In this document: in pieces, positions 10,914 through 24,900 of the stretch
Layout: the number at the start of each line of letters is the position of its first letter
How positions within the stretch are numbered: position 1 is the stretch's first letter
Origin: Archegozetes longisetosus
Taxonomy: Eukaryota; Arthropoda; Arachnida; Sarcoptiformes; Trhypochthoniidae
DNA: 64,000 nt
Assembly (NCBI GenBank): GCA_018873245.2
Contig: JAEMBT020000002.1
Coordinates: 8,840,001 to 8,904,000 of the forward strand
Reading direction: 5' to 3'
Notes under the pieces: generated by a model
The model's database searches: none
Told to the model about the DNA's origin: nothing
Seen by the model: the letters and a program-made list of their open reading frames with translations, nothing else
Program-made: the position numbers and the translations under genes

Positions 10914-13452
10914 TATTTAAGTTTAATAGAATATTAAGCTATTTAAATATTTTAGAATATCTTATATGCATATATTTATATATCACCTATATATATCTAT
11001 ATGTATTAGTTATGTAATTTGAATATCTTTTGGGATTGCTGACTAATATTACAAAAAATTGATCGAACAATGCGGCCAATCTTCAAATAGATGTTTATTA
11101 ACCAACTATACTTTTAAAGCTTCTCCCAAACTATTATTCAGTTTATCTACTCTAATGATCCTTTTAAACGCGTTTCAAAGTATTCAGAGCAGAGACATGC
11201 TCAGAAAATGATCTTTTGATTAAACATTAAATCAAATATTGACAGTTAGTTGATGAATTTTTTAATTTTAGTAAAACTATTTTTCAAGTTTTCAAACTTA
11301 CGAAAGAACCAGTCAAACTCAAAAGTTGTTTAGATATATGTTTCAAGTTTAAAGAATGGCCGATAACGTGATTCGTACCTGTAATCAATTAATGGAATTG
11401 TGAACATTCATTGAATTTGAATTAACATTTTATAACCAATCACGAACAATGCCGTGAATCAGAAAAGACTATGAGATTACGATTAGAAAATGCAATCATC
11501 AATCTGTAATTTAATAGATTTTTCGATGATGATTCTATTCTGAATAGCTAAATATAATTTCACTTTATATTTCACACATCAGTTTTTGTAATGTACTCAG
11601 TGATCTCACAATATATTCGCCGACATTGTCTGATACTTCCGAACTTAATCTCACTTTCTATAAAGTGCTCAACGGCTCAGAGATTTAAAGTTCAATCAAA
11701 AACCGGTGAATCTTGATTATTCTATTGAAAATTTGGAAAACGTTATAACAGGTAAAACATTTATGAATTCACTAAATACATTTGATTACTTCTATCGTTG
11801 CAAACTTTTAAAATTGATAGTTGAGTTATTTTTTGGAAAATTGCCACAATATAGCTATTGTATGCTTCGATTCGATTGCCCCAAGTAGTACAAGAATAGT
11901 TGCAAATGATGCTCACACTAATTTAGTCAAGTTTAGGTAATAGTGAATAAGCGCTTCACGCGCTCACTTACAAGAGTTTAGTTAGTGAACCTTATCTGCG
12001 ATAATACTTAAAAGGAAACGGATTGAAGCCCCTATCGCTTGATACTTATCAAGGATTAAAACTGTTTTTTCTCTATCAAACTAATTTTCACACAAAATCA
12101 TACACAATTATGACTCATGTTAATGAATGGTAAAGTCCGATGATTGATAAACTTATGATTAATTTGTCTAAATAAACCACTTCCACTAGTAAACATTATC
12201 ATAAATACTGTTCACGAGAGTGTAACTGAATTTTCAAGTCTGAATTTAATAGGAGAAATTCAAGTCTGTATTGGATTACATCTTGTGGTTGAATGTTTTA
12301 CCTGTAAAACCATAAGTCAAAATTTATTTTAAATTATTTGATAGAAAACTTTTCTATTTTGTTATTCAACTTCTATATTCCTTAATTGATGTAATTAGGA
12401 TTATTAATTAAGTATAAATAATCATAATTTAACAAGAGTTCATCGATTAGATATCCTAATGACCAAAAGCAGCTAAACTTTATGTTAATTTGAACTTTTC
12501 AGATTGTAATAAAATGATTTTGCTTTCAAAATTGTCTCAATCAATGTCTTTCTGCTTAAATTATCTTAGTTTTGAAAGTTTAGCCAAGTGCGAGGTAACG
12601 TCACTTCTTGTACATCTTAATGATTAACAATAGAATTCGAATTGTTGGCAAGTTTTGGCATCTGATTGTTGGGGAATAAAGTTTTGAAAGGTTTTATTTG
12701 AATACTATGTATTCTGCTTAATTATTTTAAATCAACAGTTGTTTGTTGCATGAATTGCAATAGCCGTGTCAGTGATAAGATTGGCAATACTCGTAATTCC
12801 ATGTTTATTTAAAAGGTATAGCAACACATAAACAGGTAATTTTCCCGGAATTCACGGTCATTGTGGGGAAAGAAATAACAAATTTGAGAAAGTTGTGCTA
12901 CATTTAACTGAATGCAAGTTTACTCAATAGTATCAACGCTAAAGCGTTTATGACTTTTTCAGTGATCGGCCATCGTATTACTCATTCAAAGCAAATGTTA
13001 TGCAATAGCACTTAGACTGAAAGGTGTAAACAATTGGTTTATAAATTTAATTGAACTTTAATTTAAGGCACATCCATATTGATTATCATTACGATTAAAA
13101 GAAATAATTTTTAAAAATTAATCCTAAAATAAGAAACAAATGAAGTGGTCTTCGGGTATAATAAGTTTGAAAAGAAAGTAATAGTCGAAACAGATATTAG
13201 CGAAACGTTTATTGTGTGAAATACAGACTGATAAACAAGTCTTCTATTACTCAATGTCTAAAATGGATTCTCCATTCATTACATCTAATCATAACTGATG
13301 TTTGTTTTTAACCTATCTACTCGTCTAACATTTCACGTAAGTCTTCCACCAATACATTTGTTATGATTATTACGACAAAAAGAATATGTTTTAGAGGGGT
13401 TTAGGTGGACAAGCGATCGGCAAATAGTTATAATTGAGGTTTAAGTGAATGT

Positions 13453-13644
13453 GTGTTCATTTTGATGAAAGGATTGAGCAGAACTACCGCTACGTCTAAC
13501 AGCTTATTATTTCTATCATTTTTACTATTAATACAGTTAATGACTTCCCACGCATTTAATGATAACTCTCTTCACTTAAACAGGAAAGTCATTATCAGTA
13601 ATAATATTAATCTCTCTTTGGATTGCCTTCGGATCTATCAATAG
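13453..13644 (+). CDS. Candidate first exon with signal peptide, unknown
   Basis: A frame opening MKGLSRTTATSNS at 13465 is followed by a strongly hydrophobic stretch LLFLSFLLLIQLM and a plausible signal-peptidase site after TSHA. The residues after it (FNDNSLHLNRK) suggest the start of a secreted or neuropeptide-like precursor. Possible GT donors lie at about 13590 and 13599. No downstream exon could be matched. Hydrophobic frames arise easily in AT-rich DNA, so this is a candidate only. Confidence 0.2.
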   Translation: MFILMKGLSRTTATSNSLLFLSFLLLIQLMTSHAFNDNSLHLNRKVIISNNINLSLDCLRIYQ

Positions 13645-16600
13645 ATGTTTTCATAAATTATATGTTATTTTGTTTTTCAGTTTTCTCCAAAACATCGTAT
13701 ATTTGATGACCTCTTCATTTGTTTATTCGTCAGAATTAACTGTTTATCCATTAACTATCACGCTTTTGACCGATTTTGATATCATGTAGAAAATGTGTGA
13801 ATTAGTTAACAATTGATTGCACCTGTAAATAACTTATTCTTCATCTGAATATTCATCAATTAATTTATTTTATAAGGTAAGAGTTCCTTTGAGTCAACAA
13901 GATTGATTGTAATTAATTTAATAAGTGTTCAATCATGACTTACTTGAATAATAGATTATAATTATTCGAAAATACAGATTTACTAAATAATTGTTTTTAA
14001 TTAATAGTTTTAAGTAATGTTTACAGACTATTTTAAAAGTTGGCAAGTTTTAAATTTATTTCAAATTTATATGTCTTTAAGTATTTACTAACCAAAGCCG
14101 ACAAATGTTCAAGTTTTGAAGTCTTAGTTAGAAAATAATTTCTCCAAAGGTTTTTAAACAACATTTGAATCGAAATAAGTTGATACTTAGACTTTTATCG
14201 ACAGATTGTGATTAAATCTGTTTTTCATGAAATATTGACGAATCATTACTTTCGGAGGTAATAATAAAAATAATTGGATTGAAAGGAAAAGTTTGGAGAG
14301 CTTAGCAGATTATCAATTAGTCTAAATAACACTCGAATTCGAAACATTCAAACATTAAATGTTTTTTGTTTATTGTTTTTAGACTTTTTACTCTATTGTA
14401 AACAAATATAAAGTTCGAGTATTTATGGCATTAGGCAAGCTCTCAATTAGTAAACTATTTTCCAAACTGAAAAGTAGTTCTTCTTACAATTAATCCCTTG
14501 TTTCGCTTCAACTGTTAAAGACTTCCGTTATATGAATTTAACTTGCAATATTAATATTGATTTTGACTATTTTTATTTCATTTCATGTTCACTTAACCAG
14601 TTATTGCCACGATTTCCTGTTCATATTCTAATAGTTTGTTAAACAAGTTATATTATTTAAAAAATAACGATAAGCTGTCAAAGAAGAATGTTACTCTTTC
14701 ATTAAATTGCGGTTATTACATTTTAGATCGAACAAATCATCAAAAATACTAAATATTTTCTAAAACTTATTTACGATTTCAAAATCGACAACTGATTAGA
14801 TCTTTGCTTACTTCGGATAAGTTTTGAGGAATTGTCAATTATTTTACTCTATTACTTTCTGCCTCTGTTTTATAACTGTTAATATTTGATTCCTTTTTGG
14901 AATAAGTTATGTAATATTTTTTGTCCAATATATTGAGGACCAAAAACACAGCTCTTAAATACATAATAGTCGGTTAACTGAAATATCAATTGTTAGTTTT
15001 GAATTTAGAATAATTTAATAATATGTACTTTGAAATTAGGGTCACTCTAAGTTACATTGAAATGAATCTTAAAGCTTATTATTAATTCTTAAGTAAACTA
15101 AAAATTCAGCTAATATATCGATAAATTGTTTTGAAAGCCTTGAATTTCCATTCTTGTAGTTATCAATTCGTTGGTATCAAATCTATTTCAGATCGCATTC
15201 AGATTTCACATTTTCACTTAAAACCTTTAACTCCTGCAAACTTTTGAATATACAGTAAGACATCCCTAACTTTGATATACACTTAAGTGGATTTTGAAAA
15301 CTATATAAAAATACTATAGAAAGTACTATAGAAAACATGGTTTAATTGTTATTGAATTTTAAAAGGCATCTAACTACGCGTTTAAGTTAGACAGGTTGTA
15401 CTGTACACAACTCTCAATATTGTTCAAACGTACGACAAGTATATGAGAACATGATTGCAATTTCCCTGACATTATTCTCTTATCTTAATCTTTTCTGTTT
15501 GAATGACAGGTGTCGTAGATTTTTCACTGAATTTGATTCGTTTACCCATATTATTAAAATTAATAAATTAAATAAATATAGTCTTGAAAACTTAAGACTA
15601 ACCATATTTTTGTAATAGTTTTCCAAGAAATCTGAATGTTTTGAGAGGTGAAGGCGTGATTTGCGAAAACTAATTTATAGCTTTTAAAATAATTCAGTTA
15701 AGAAAAAGATTCGGTCAATAGTCTGAGTTTTTTCGACTGATCAGTTTTGAGATCAATCAGAAGTTTTCCTAAATTTGACATTTGAGACATAAATGTGAGA
15801 ACAGAATCATAAATCATGATAAGTATGATTTTCAAATTTAAAATAGAAACTTTGAGCAATCTAAACATCATTAAGCAAATCTTCAATATTATTGGACTGA
15901 TCCGCACTAAATCTTTTTCAAACATTATCTTAATATTTAGATATTTAACCGAAATTGGTGTCAAATCGCGAAATTTATTCCAAGAGAATTAGTGCTAAAT
16001 TATCGAAACAAACAAATCAAATATTAATAATTATTATTTCTATTGATGGCATTGAAAAAGATTTAAAATTATAATGATTTGCGGAAAATATAATTCCAAT
16101 GCAGAGATTTAGCGATGGCCTAAAGTATACATAAATTAAGCCGAATTGTGTTTATCGTAACACGAATCTATTGATTTTTGTGATGATAATAAGTTACTGT
16201 AATACTTTCAAACCTATATATCGTTTCTTATCTCAAAATTTTTGTTTGTGATTGATTTTAAGTAGTATTTAAATTAGATTTGATACCAATATTTATATCA
16301 AATTTGCTCTACTTATGAAAGTGTTAATCAAATTTGAATGATTACTCTTGAAGCTACTGTATACTTATTTGAAAACTGATTCATTCAAATTTCAATTTGA
16401 TGTGAAAGTCTGATATTTGATAGGTTTAGTTCAATTACAGAATTATTACAGAATTGACTCAAAGTTTGATGTAATGCTGTTGTATATTACTCGCGAATTC
16501 GTATAAATCTGTTTCAAAATAGCATTCCATCCCTTCCTTGCATTTCTAATAATAAAAAGCCTCATCTTCTGGTGGAAATAGTGGGTTAACTCATTTTTTC

Positions 16601-17290
16601 TGACTCTCATTTTCAGTCTAATGGCTTAGAGAGGATTACTTTGAAGTATTGAATTATTTGAAAACAGTTTGAAAATTTCATTGAAGCTATTCTAAACTTA
16701 TATTCTTGTTTGTCACTTTATATTTTAGGCATTACAAGTTTTATGAATATGTTGACAAATTTTAGTTAATCATATTTAGCAAAATAGTTTCAAGCTGTTT
16801 AATCTAAATATTCAACACTAGAAATAGACATTTTTGCGTTTTAATCAAAATAGTTTTAAATCTTCAGAAAGTTTTGACCCCTAATTACGTTTTTTTTGCT
16901 TTTTCCAAATGAACTCTAAAACAAAAAGGAATCACTTAAGACGTGCTGTAAATTAGTCTAATTTAAATTGTCGCCAATTCATAGTTGTCTTCCAGAATTT
17001 TTTGAAAATAACTGTAAATCAGGAAGTAGTCCGCGATTCAATTGAGATAACTATAAAGTGAAAGCTTTCTGTTTTTTGATGACAAAATTTTTTAGGGAAT
17101 CTAGTGCTTATTTTGCAAAATTTGATTACACACTCGAACATTTGAACATGTATTTCATTAAATATTATGCAACATGTTTACGAGCTACTTATAGGTTAGT
17201 CATTGTGAAAGAATAACTAATTTTGTAAATCAGGTCATGCTCTCACTGATAGCTCTTTGTTAACCATTTCAATTTGTTTTATATTAATTT

Positions 17291-17494
17291 TTAGTTCTGT
17301 TTACCATGTTGAAATTTGCAATTGATCAAATCTAAACTTGATTTGTTGCATCTCTGGCTTTTCATTTGGGTTCCTCTACGCTTATTGTTGCAATGCATTG
17401 TAACTATAAGAATTGAATAAGAATTGAGATTGCATCCTATCATTGGATAGCCAGTAGCGAAAATGACGAAAAGTAGAGCCGTCAAACAAACCAT
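17291..17494 (-). CDS. Candidate small secreted cysteine-containing peptide, unknown
   Basis: A single-exon 67-residue frame on the minus strand. It starts MVCLTALLFVIFATGYP, which looks like a signal peptide, and continues with a basic, cysteine-containing mature part (cysteines near 21, 34, 49 and 59) ending KFQHGKQN. I recognise no family. The size and pattern would fit a small secreted peptide, but chance cannot be excluded without expression or conservation. Confidence 0.18.
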   Translation of the reverse strand: MVCLTALLFVIFATGYPMIGCNLNSYSILIVTMHCNNKRRGTQMKSQRCNKSSLDLINCKFQHGKQN

Positions 17495-18300
17495 CCAAAA
17501 GCGAACTGATTCTCTAAAATATTTTTATACCCCGTTAACAGAATTGGCATTTTATTGGCATGAAAACTATTGACATTTAAAATATTGAGTAATAAGCACT
17601 TGATATTATCCTAAATTAACTGTAAATTTGATTGGAATTTTTCTGCGAATTCAAATATTTAACTCGTGTATCACTTGTATTAATAGCTCAAAGATAATGA
17701 AATACATTGAAAATTAGTTGTTCACGAAAACGGTTATTGTTTATGTTATTTTTAGATAAGCATAAGTTGATAGTAATTAATAAGGATGGTATATATAAAT
17801 GGCAAATATTTCTACTGAGCACTCTTTTTCTGCTCCTTATGCAAATTGCCAAACATATAAAGTTTTACCAAAACCTAGACTTCATACTCAGACAAATATT
17901 CTAATTCTGATTATTTTCATTAATTTTCATTAATGTTCATGACTCTAACTGGTGGATAAGTTTAAATTTCAGGTTTTTAGCCAAATATTTGTTTACAGTT
18001 TTTTTAGAAATATTTTCCATATTTTGTTAGAGCCCGAAGTCTATTTTGGAGAGAAATAAAGTCTATTATTATTTTGTGAGTTAATATAAAGTTATTCCTC
18101 TCGACTAACCATCATAACAAGCTCAGTGTTACATTCAATATTATTCTGTGTTTTTAATAAGAGGCTAATAATTTGTTTGTGAGAATTACTCTAAAAAAAC
18201 ATTAAGAGCTGCATAATTTTGGCAGTTCTTATCAACACTAGCGCTGAAGGAATTTATCATTAGAGTTGTGTTTGTGAACACATTAATGTAGTGTTCAGTC

Positions 18301-18376
18301 TAGGGTAGGGTAGGAAGGATAGGACAGGATAGGATGGCATAGGATATGATGGCATAACATAGGATAGGATAGGGAT
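18301..18376 (+). repeat. Degenerate AGGAT/TAGGG minisatellite
   Basis: About fifteen imperfect 5-8 bp purine-rich units (gtaggg, aggat, ggcata) in tandem. It stands out sharply on strand bias: almost no C on the plus strand. Confidence 0.7.
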
Positions 18377-19060
18377 GTGCTCTCATAGCCTCCTGTTGCA
18401 GAGTTGCACTGTTTCGCTGTTCCGATTTTATGCTGAGTTTAGTCGACTCCAGGCTCCAGTTAAGTGTGGCTTCACTCCTCTACTGTACTGTTAGTTTATA
18501 GATAGTGATAGTGATGCTGAGGAAGAAGTTCTACTGCTGTTTCTATTTTGAGAATTATGTGAGTGTATGTGTTTGAGCACAACTCAAATCACTCAATTCA
18601 GCCTTTGCTTTGCCTTTCGAGCCATGTATACATCACTTCATCTGCAAATCTTGGCCGGCCTTTAGTGCACTGTTTGCTTAGAGAAACATTTTTCTTATTT
18701 CTCTAAACTTTGCCGGCCTGTGACCACTTCTTTCGACTAACTATTCCATTCATGGGTTAGTTTCGTGGTCACATCGAAGAGTATTACAATTATAGCTATC
18801 TCACCAGTATTAGTAGTTTTCATAATTTAGGCGATCTTAGAATTATTTATAGTATTTGAGCATTTGTTACGAATCAAATCAGAATTTTTGATGAGTGCTT
18901 CGAGTGTAAGAATCAGCCACTGCTGCTGCCATTGGGGTCTCACTAGTCTTGTGGTGTTCCTCTTCTGGTCACCTCTCCAGCCATGTTAGACTGTTCAGGC
19001 TCTAATTGCAACCAACAAACTCACAATAATTGCTGTAAGCATTGCCAAACAGGTATTATT
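18377..19060 (+). promoter_or_regulatory. GC-richer island, possible distal promoter/first exon of MRTF or of an unknown gene
   Basis: About 680 bp noticeably less AT-rich than the surrounding 11 kb, with many CTG/CAG and CTCC motifs. At its end, a frame 18983-19052 starts with ATG and encodes 23 residues with five cysteines and two histidines (MLDCSGSNCNQQ, then a CCKHC motif), followed directly by a good CAG|GTATTA donor. It lies 3 kb upstream of MRTF on the same strand. MRTF has an in-frame stop just before its own ATG, so this exon would have to belong to a different transcript or be spliced past MRTF exon 1. Assignment is unresolved. Confidence 0.3.
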
Positions 19061-21971
19061 ACTGTTATTTCTTCATTCTTTATTCTTTTTCTTCTGTCGT
19101 CTTAAATTTTTCCGTTTTTATTAAGATGGTCACATTTTTATGTAGCTATCAAGTTATTCCGTGTGATTCGCTCAAGCTTTGATTTTCTGAGTATTTTACG
19201 TGCATTTGATTTGCTGTTAAGATTTGTTAGTTTGTTATAACTAATTAACAATTATTATAATGAGTATGATTTGGATAATTAGTTGCAATTGTTATCCTTG
19301 AAAAGTTTTTTGCTCCCTTCCGTTTCAAGCGAATTCCTAGCAATTCAGCAAAATATCGAAATATGTTTAAAAAATAGCTAAACTTACAATGATTAAAGTT
19401 ATAATTTTGAGTGTATGTTTAGCAATACAGTTAGAATGTAGCCCTATTTATGTGATGCCCCGATAGGTTTGACAGTTGGGAGTCTGCCAGTGGTTCGCTT
19501 TTTATTTTGGCAAACTTTAGTGCTTCCATTTTCTACTTTTCGACGACGATTGTTTGCTCAAAACCAATCCACACATTCCTCTATCTATGATTCACTTATT
19601 TTTGCACTAAATTCACTTTAACATTTGTTTTTCGGCTAATATTTATGTTAAAAGTTGGATTTTCGATCAGCAGTTACACAATAAATATTGCAACCTCCTA
19701 ACAACTCATCTTCAGATGCTTGCATTAAAGCAAAAAATAGATTTTTATCAGCGCGAGCATCTTGTAAATATGATTCAAGAATTCCTATACTCCAAACCTG
19801 AGGTAGAATTCAAGATCTATTTATGCTTCAGTTTTTATTGCGGAAAATGAGTAATTGAGTGGATATTTAGCTAAAATTAAGGTTGTTATTTAGCTATAAT
19901 TAAAGCTGTTATTTTTTCTATTCCTAACAAATTATTCTTCAGAGTAGACTTTTGTAAATAATTGGCATTGCCCTTCAAGTGATTGAGAATTCTGTGGCAG
20001 AAAACAACTCAACTTTCGTCTGCTTTTCTAATATATATTCTCTGATTCTTGGCAATAGATTCCAGTTTCAGTTAAATACTATTTATTTTAAACAGTTATT
20101 GCAATATGATGCTATAATAATCAGAAAATAAGGCTAATTTACCATAAATTTTAATAATTATGTTTGTTTTGTTCTTCAGTTACTAAGTTTGGGTGTTTTT
20201 TTAAGTCTGCAAACAATCACTATAGCATTAGATCAGTATCTGAATGTGTGAATCGAGTGCTACAACGTTTTCAAATAATAAGCTTTCAGAAAGTGTCGTA
20301 ATTTAGTCTACTGTACTTGTAGTATCGGTTTGTTTGTCTTCACTCTAAAATGTTAGCGATCGACAGTTACGTTCCTAAATGTCAAGTATTTAAAGAATAA
20401 AAATTCAGCACTAATTCAAACTTTAAATTCCTTACTCTTGTTTTGCTTCGTTTATGTTTTGATCATTTAAATAAAGAAGAAAATGATAGCACTATTGAAG
20501 GTATCAATTATGAAAGTTATTCAATCCCGAAAATGAGGTTTTGAACGAAATTTAAAGTAAGGTTTAAAATGAGGCTTTAAATAATATTTAAAAGATTAAG
20601 TGTTTAATTAAATATGCAAAAATAAGTATTTTTTAGTGAATTGACTTATTTACCTAAAAATAATTTTTAAGTAGGCGATAGGTTTGTTCAACAAAGCCAT
20701 CAATTTTATAGCATCTAAAGTTCAAACGGATCCTATTAGTTATGTCATTCTACGAATTTTAGCACATTTTACTTATGGATTAATATAATCTTCTTCCGAA
20801 CACTTAGCAAATCTCGTTTAAACCCCTATTGGATAATAAATGATTGTTCCTTAAGCTAGAATCCTAATCTGACTGATGCGTGTTCAATCTATTTGAGCAA
20901 AGTTTGATCTGTTCTCAATTCAGTCTAAATTTTCAATTGAGTCTAAAGTTTGGATTGAGTCTAAAGCTTGAATTGAGTCTAAAGTTTGAATTGATGAAGA
21001 ATGTGAGTCGAATCAAATGTCGCGACAGAGAAAACGATATATTTAATACTACAAACAAATTTATTGTATTATTTATTTTTAGACTAGTATGTTTAAAAGT
21101 AATTATTTTTTAAGTTTCGTTATAAATACTTTAATTAACTTGCGAATTACATGAAACATGTTCAAAGTAATTACTTAATGAATCAATTACTGTGAATCAG
21201 ATATACGACTCGATTGACTGAATAAATATTTGAATTTGACAAATAATCCAAAGAGTTGACGAGCATTATGTAATAGTTGCGAACTATAGCATTGGGAAAA
21301 AGCAGAAGTTAGCAAAACCGGTTTCAATGATTTGTCTGATTTTCCATAGTCTAGACTTTGTAAGACACAGTAAGACTTTTATTAAAGTGTTCAGATCACA
21401 GAATTGAGCATTTTTTCTAATTTTTATTCTATTTTAAGAGCTTGTGATTGTTTAAAAAATCAAATTTCACCAGTCGTTAGAATGTCAATTAAAACTTGAA
21501 GATGGAAATTGATCTTTATAAATTGTTTATATCTGACGTAAGATGACTTGATTAAACTTGACTGACCATGATACATGATTGATTCCATTCCTGTTTGATC
21601 GTCAAAACATGTCTCAAGTTGTCATAACCCGTATAATTTGTTGGTTATTAAAGTTTTTATATTCGTCTGAGACAAACTTACAGCAATGTAAAAGCAAATG
21701 CAATGCAATATCACTTTTTGTGTGCCTGGTTGCGAATAAGTTAAGGTTAATAAGCAACCAATTATACTGACGGAGACAACATGAGACAATTTTTCAATTA
21801 TGCATCAATCGTTCGAATCAGTCACCTTAAACCTTGGTATTTCCTTAGTTTTGTTCAGTCTACTGAACAACCTTTCAGATAAAATGAAGTAGAGACTTAA
21901 ATCTTATTAAAACTACAAGTTCAGATTATCGTTGATGAACGGTTTAATATAAACTCAATTATTTCAATCAA
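19061..21971. other. Gene-poor region upstream of MRTF
   Basis: 2.9 kb with no recognisable exon. It contains an 18-bp tandem repeat at 20918-20989. It presumably includes the MRTF 5' UTR and proximal promoter. Confidence 0.45.
20918..20994 (+). repeat. 18-bp tandem repeat, four units
   Basis: Four consecutive 18-nt units of the form attgagtctaaagtttga start at 20918, 20936, 20954 and 20972; the last three differ from each other at one or two positions and the first is more diverged. A partial fifth unit follows. Confidence 0.85.
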
Positions 21972-24900
21972 ATGATAGGTAACGGTGAAAATCAATTATA
22001 TTGGGACATACAGTTAGATCAAGACCTATTGGAGACTATTATAAACATATACCCCGAGTGGTTCAAAGAGAACACTATCAACGCGATGACTGAGGAGTCC
22101 AGCTCTCCATTGATGCCATTTTTGCAAACAATTGAAACAGAAGCAGGTTCTCCACCAAAAGTCGATAGTCAATCTCTTAAGAACGCAATGGACAAGAATA
22201 AAGAATCACTGAAAGTTAAATTGATGCTAAGAAGACCCATCAGCCAATTGGTAGAACAGGGAATCCTACCACGTAAGACGTCATCGGAAGTGAAACTAAG
22301 ATCCAATTATATTTATGTTTATTTTTGACTCTAGCTCTGCGAACATCGCCTGGATTTCACGAACAGAGGCAAAAGTTAGAGCGCGCCAAAACTGGGGATT
22401 TTCTCAAACATAAAATACAACGAAGGCCTCAGAGACAAGAACTGATTGAGCAGCACATACTCGAAGACACAACAGCTGATCCGAGTCTTCACGAGAAGCA
22501 AAGACAATTGAAGAAAGCGCGATTAGCCGATGATTTGAACGATCGCTTGTCTCACAGACCAGGACCGCTCGAACTAATCAAAGGCAATATTTTGCATACA
22601 GACGAACCTTTCGAACAGGCCGTCAAAGAGGGACAAATTCATTTCAAAAAGACCAGTGAAGGCGAAGTCATAAAACATCCTCCGCCAAGGTTTGTCTTCG
22701 AAGAGGAGAGTAGTTCTGATAGCGCTTCTTCACCACAAATAAATTCTTCAGCGGAACAATCTTTGAGTAGTTTAATATCATTAGATGGGTCTAGTGATGT
22801 GACGACCACTCAAACAGTCGTGGCGACCACTGGTTCGCCATCAAACCTATCATATATAGTTTCATCTCCCGTCACAAGTATTCTCGCCTCTCCATCAACT
22901 GTTCATTCAATACTTCTTGGAAATGGAAACGCTGTTGCCATCGCTACACCGAGTCCTGCCTCTGCTGTGGTTGCGGTCACCTCTACGAACACGACTCCCA
23001 TTATTAATGGTTCGCCATTTGGTCAAACATCTAACCAAATATCAGTCGGTTCTCCAGTGGTTTCTAGTTTCAAAGATCATTCTTCAAGTTCAAAGAATAG
23101 GAAAAAAGCCAAGTCGAAGGCTCAACCGAAAGCCAGAACTATTAAGTTTCATGAATACAAAGTAAGTTTATTGAAATTGAAGCAGAAAATTTTGTTATTT
23201 AAGCAGTTAGACATACAAAGTTACAAGAAATAAATAAATAAATTTATTTTTAACCACAAAATAGGGACCACCGAATGCTAAGAGTCAGTCAAATTCAAGT
23301 CAATCGCCAGTCGAATCCTCGTATGAGTTACTTCTACAACAACAACAACTGTTTTTGCAATGGCAACTCGAGTGGCAGCAAAAATATCCTCAAATTATTC
23401 TTCCAGCGGCTCAAGTGAGTGATGAGTATGAGATTGAGGTAGAAATAAGATAGAGAATAACGAGAAACTAATTGAATTTTGATAGAAGTCAAGTCCGGAC
23501 CAATGCGAACAGGGAACAGGTGCTCAGTGCCCAACAATCAGCCAAACAACCCCTACGGCTCAAATCGCTCTGAGAAACTCATTTCAAGCGAAATCCATTA
23601 ATCAAAATCCGACCAACACTGATAGCAATATATCAACAGCCTCACCATCAAATAGCAACGCATCGACAACTCAAAGTAAATTCAATTCTCCAGTTGTGGG
23701 TAAAATCATATCAAAGTTAGAAGATATGAAAGTAAGTGATCTTAAAGCAGAGCTCAAAAAGAGAAATTTACCAGTTTCGGGAGCAAAACAACAACTTATT
23801 GATCGACTTAAGCCTTACACTGAATCAGTTATGGCTAATGCTATCGCTAACAACACCATAGTTAGTGTTAACACGCCCAATAACACCACTATACAGACTA
23901 CTAATACAGACAGCAACGAGTCGAAAGCCAATATCAGCGATATAGTCAGCGCTTCATTGAAAAGTGAAGGTGTCACTGAATTAGTTCCAATGTCACCAAC
24001 TGTTATGGCATCGCCCCCGATGGCCAATAATAACAATGAAGTTAGTAGAGATCAACAAATGGCTAGTTACAATCAAAACGATCAGAAATCACCTGAGAAC
24101 GTATTGATGGAAGTTGACAGTATAGCCGAAGATGTGGAACAGTCTGCCATGGATTTAGGCAATGAAAGTCCTAAGAATTCGAGCTCAACTCCAGCTAACG
24201 ATGAAATAGTTCTGATACAACAGCAAAAAATAGCTGAATTACAGCGAGAACTACAGAAGTCTCAAATGCAACTGCACTTACAACAAAGTTCAGTACTTCC
24301 TATTGAATCACAAACTGTTACAATTCCACTTCCAAATGGACCTCAATTTCATATAGTTTCGGCTACTAATACCACCGATCCCTTGATAACTACAATTGAT
24401 TCCTCTCCACCAAAAACAATTCAACGTCAAATTCTTCAGCAACATCTTCAACAAAAACTACAGCAAAATATGAGTGTTAGACCTCAACAGCAGCAGCAAC
24501 AACAACCACAACAACAGTCACAACCACAGCAACAGCAGCAACAAGCACAACAACAGCAGCAGCAGCAACAACAACAACAGCAACAACAAGTGAATAATGA
24601 GACAAATTTAGCTACCCTCCTCTCGAACGGTACTATTTCTCCATCAGTGAAAGCAAGTTTGGCTGCATTTCTACAAGGCCAACAACAACAAACATTAGCA
24701 ACAAAATTAATAAGTACTCAAAGTGTTGCCCCTTTTCAACAATTAGTGCTATGTCCAACTTTATGTGCTACAACTGAAAGTGTTTCTGATGTCAACCATT
24801 CAGGGGATAGTGAAAATGCAAAACAACGCACTAATTCTTTGCCGAATGGTTTAGGTCACAAAATCCTTTCCCAAAGTTCTCAAAGGTATACAAAGTTTTT

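Larger units (their letters stand above)
10914..18300. other. Gene-poor region
   Basis: 7.4 kb of AT-rich DNA with no exon I can assign. Two short frames with signal-peptide character (13462 on plus, 17494 on minus) are listed separately at low confidence. The region may be intergenic, or introns of an unrecognised transcript such as the 5' UTR of MRTF. Confidence 0.4.

Noticed and set aside
15698-15964. 88-codon minus-strand frame in the gene-poor block
   Set aside because: Ile/Leu/Lys-rich with no signal peptide or domain; looks like chance.
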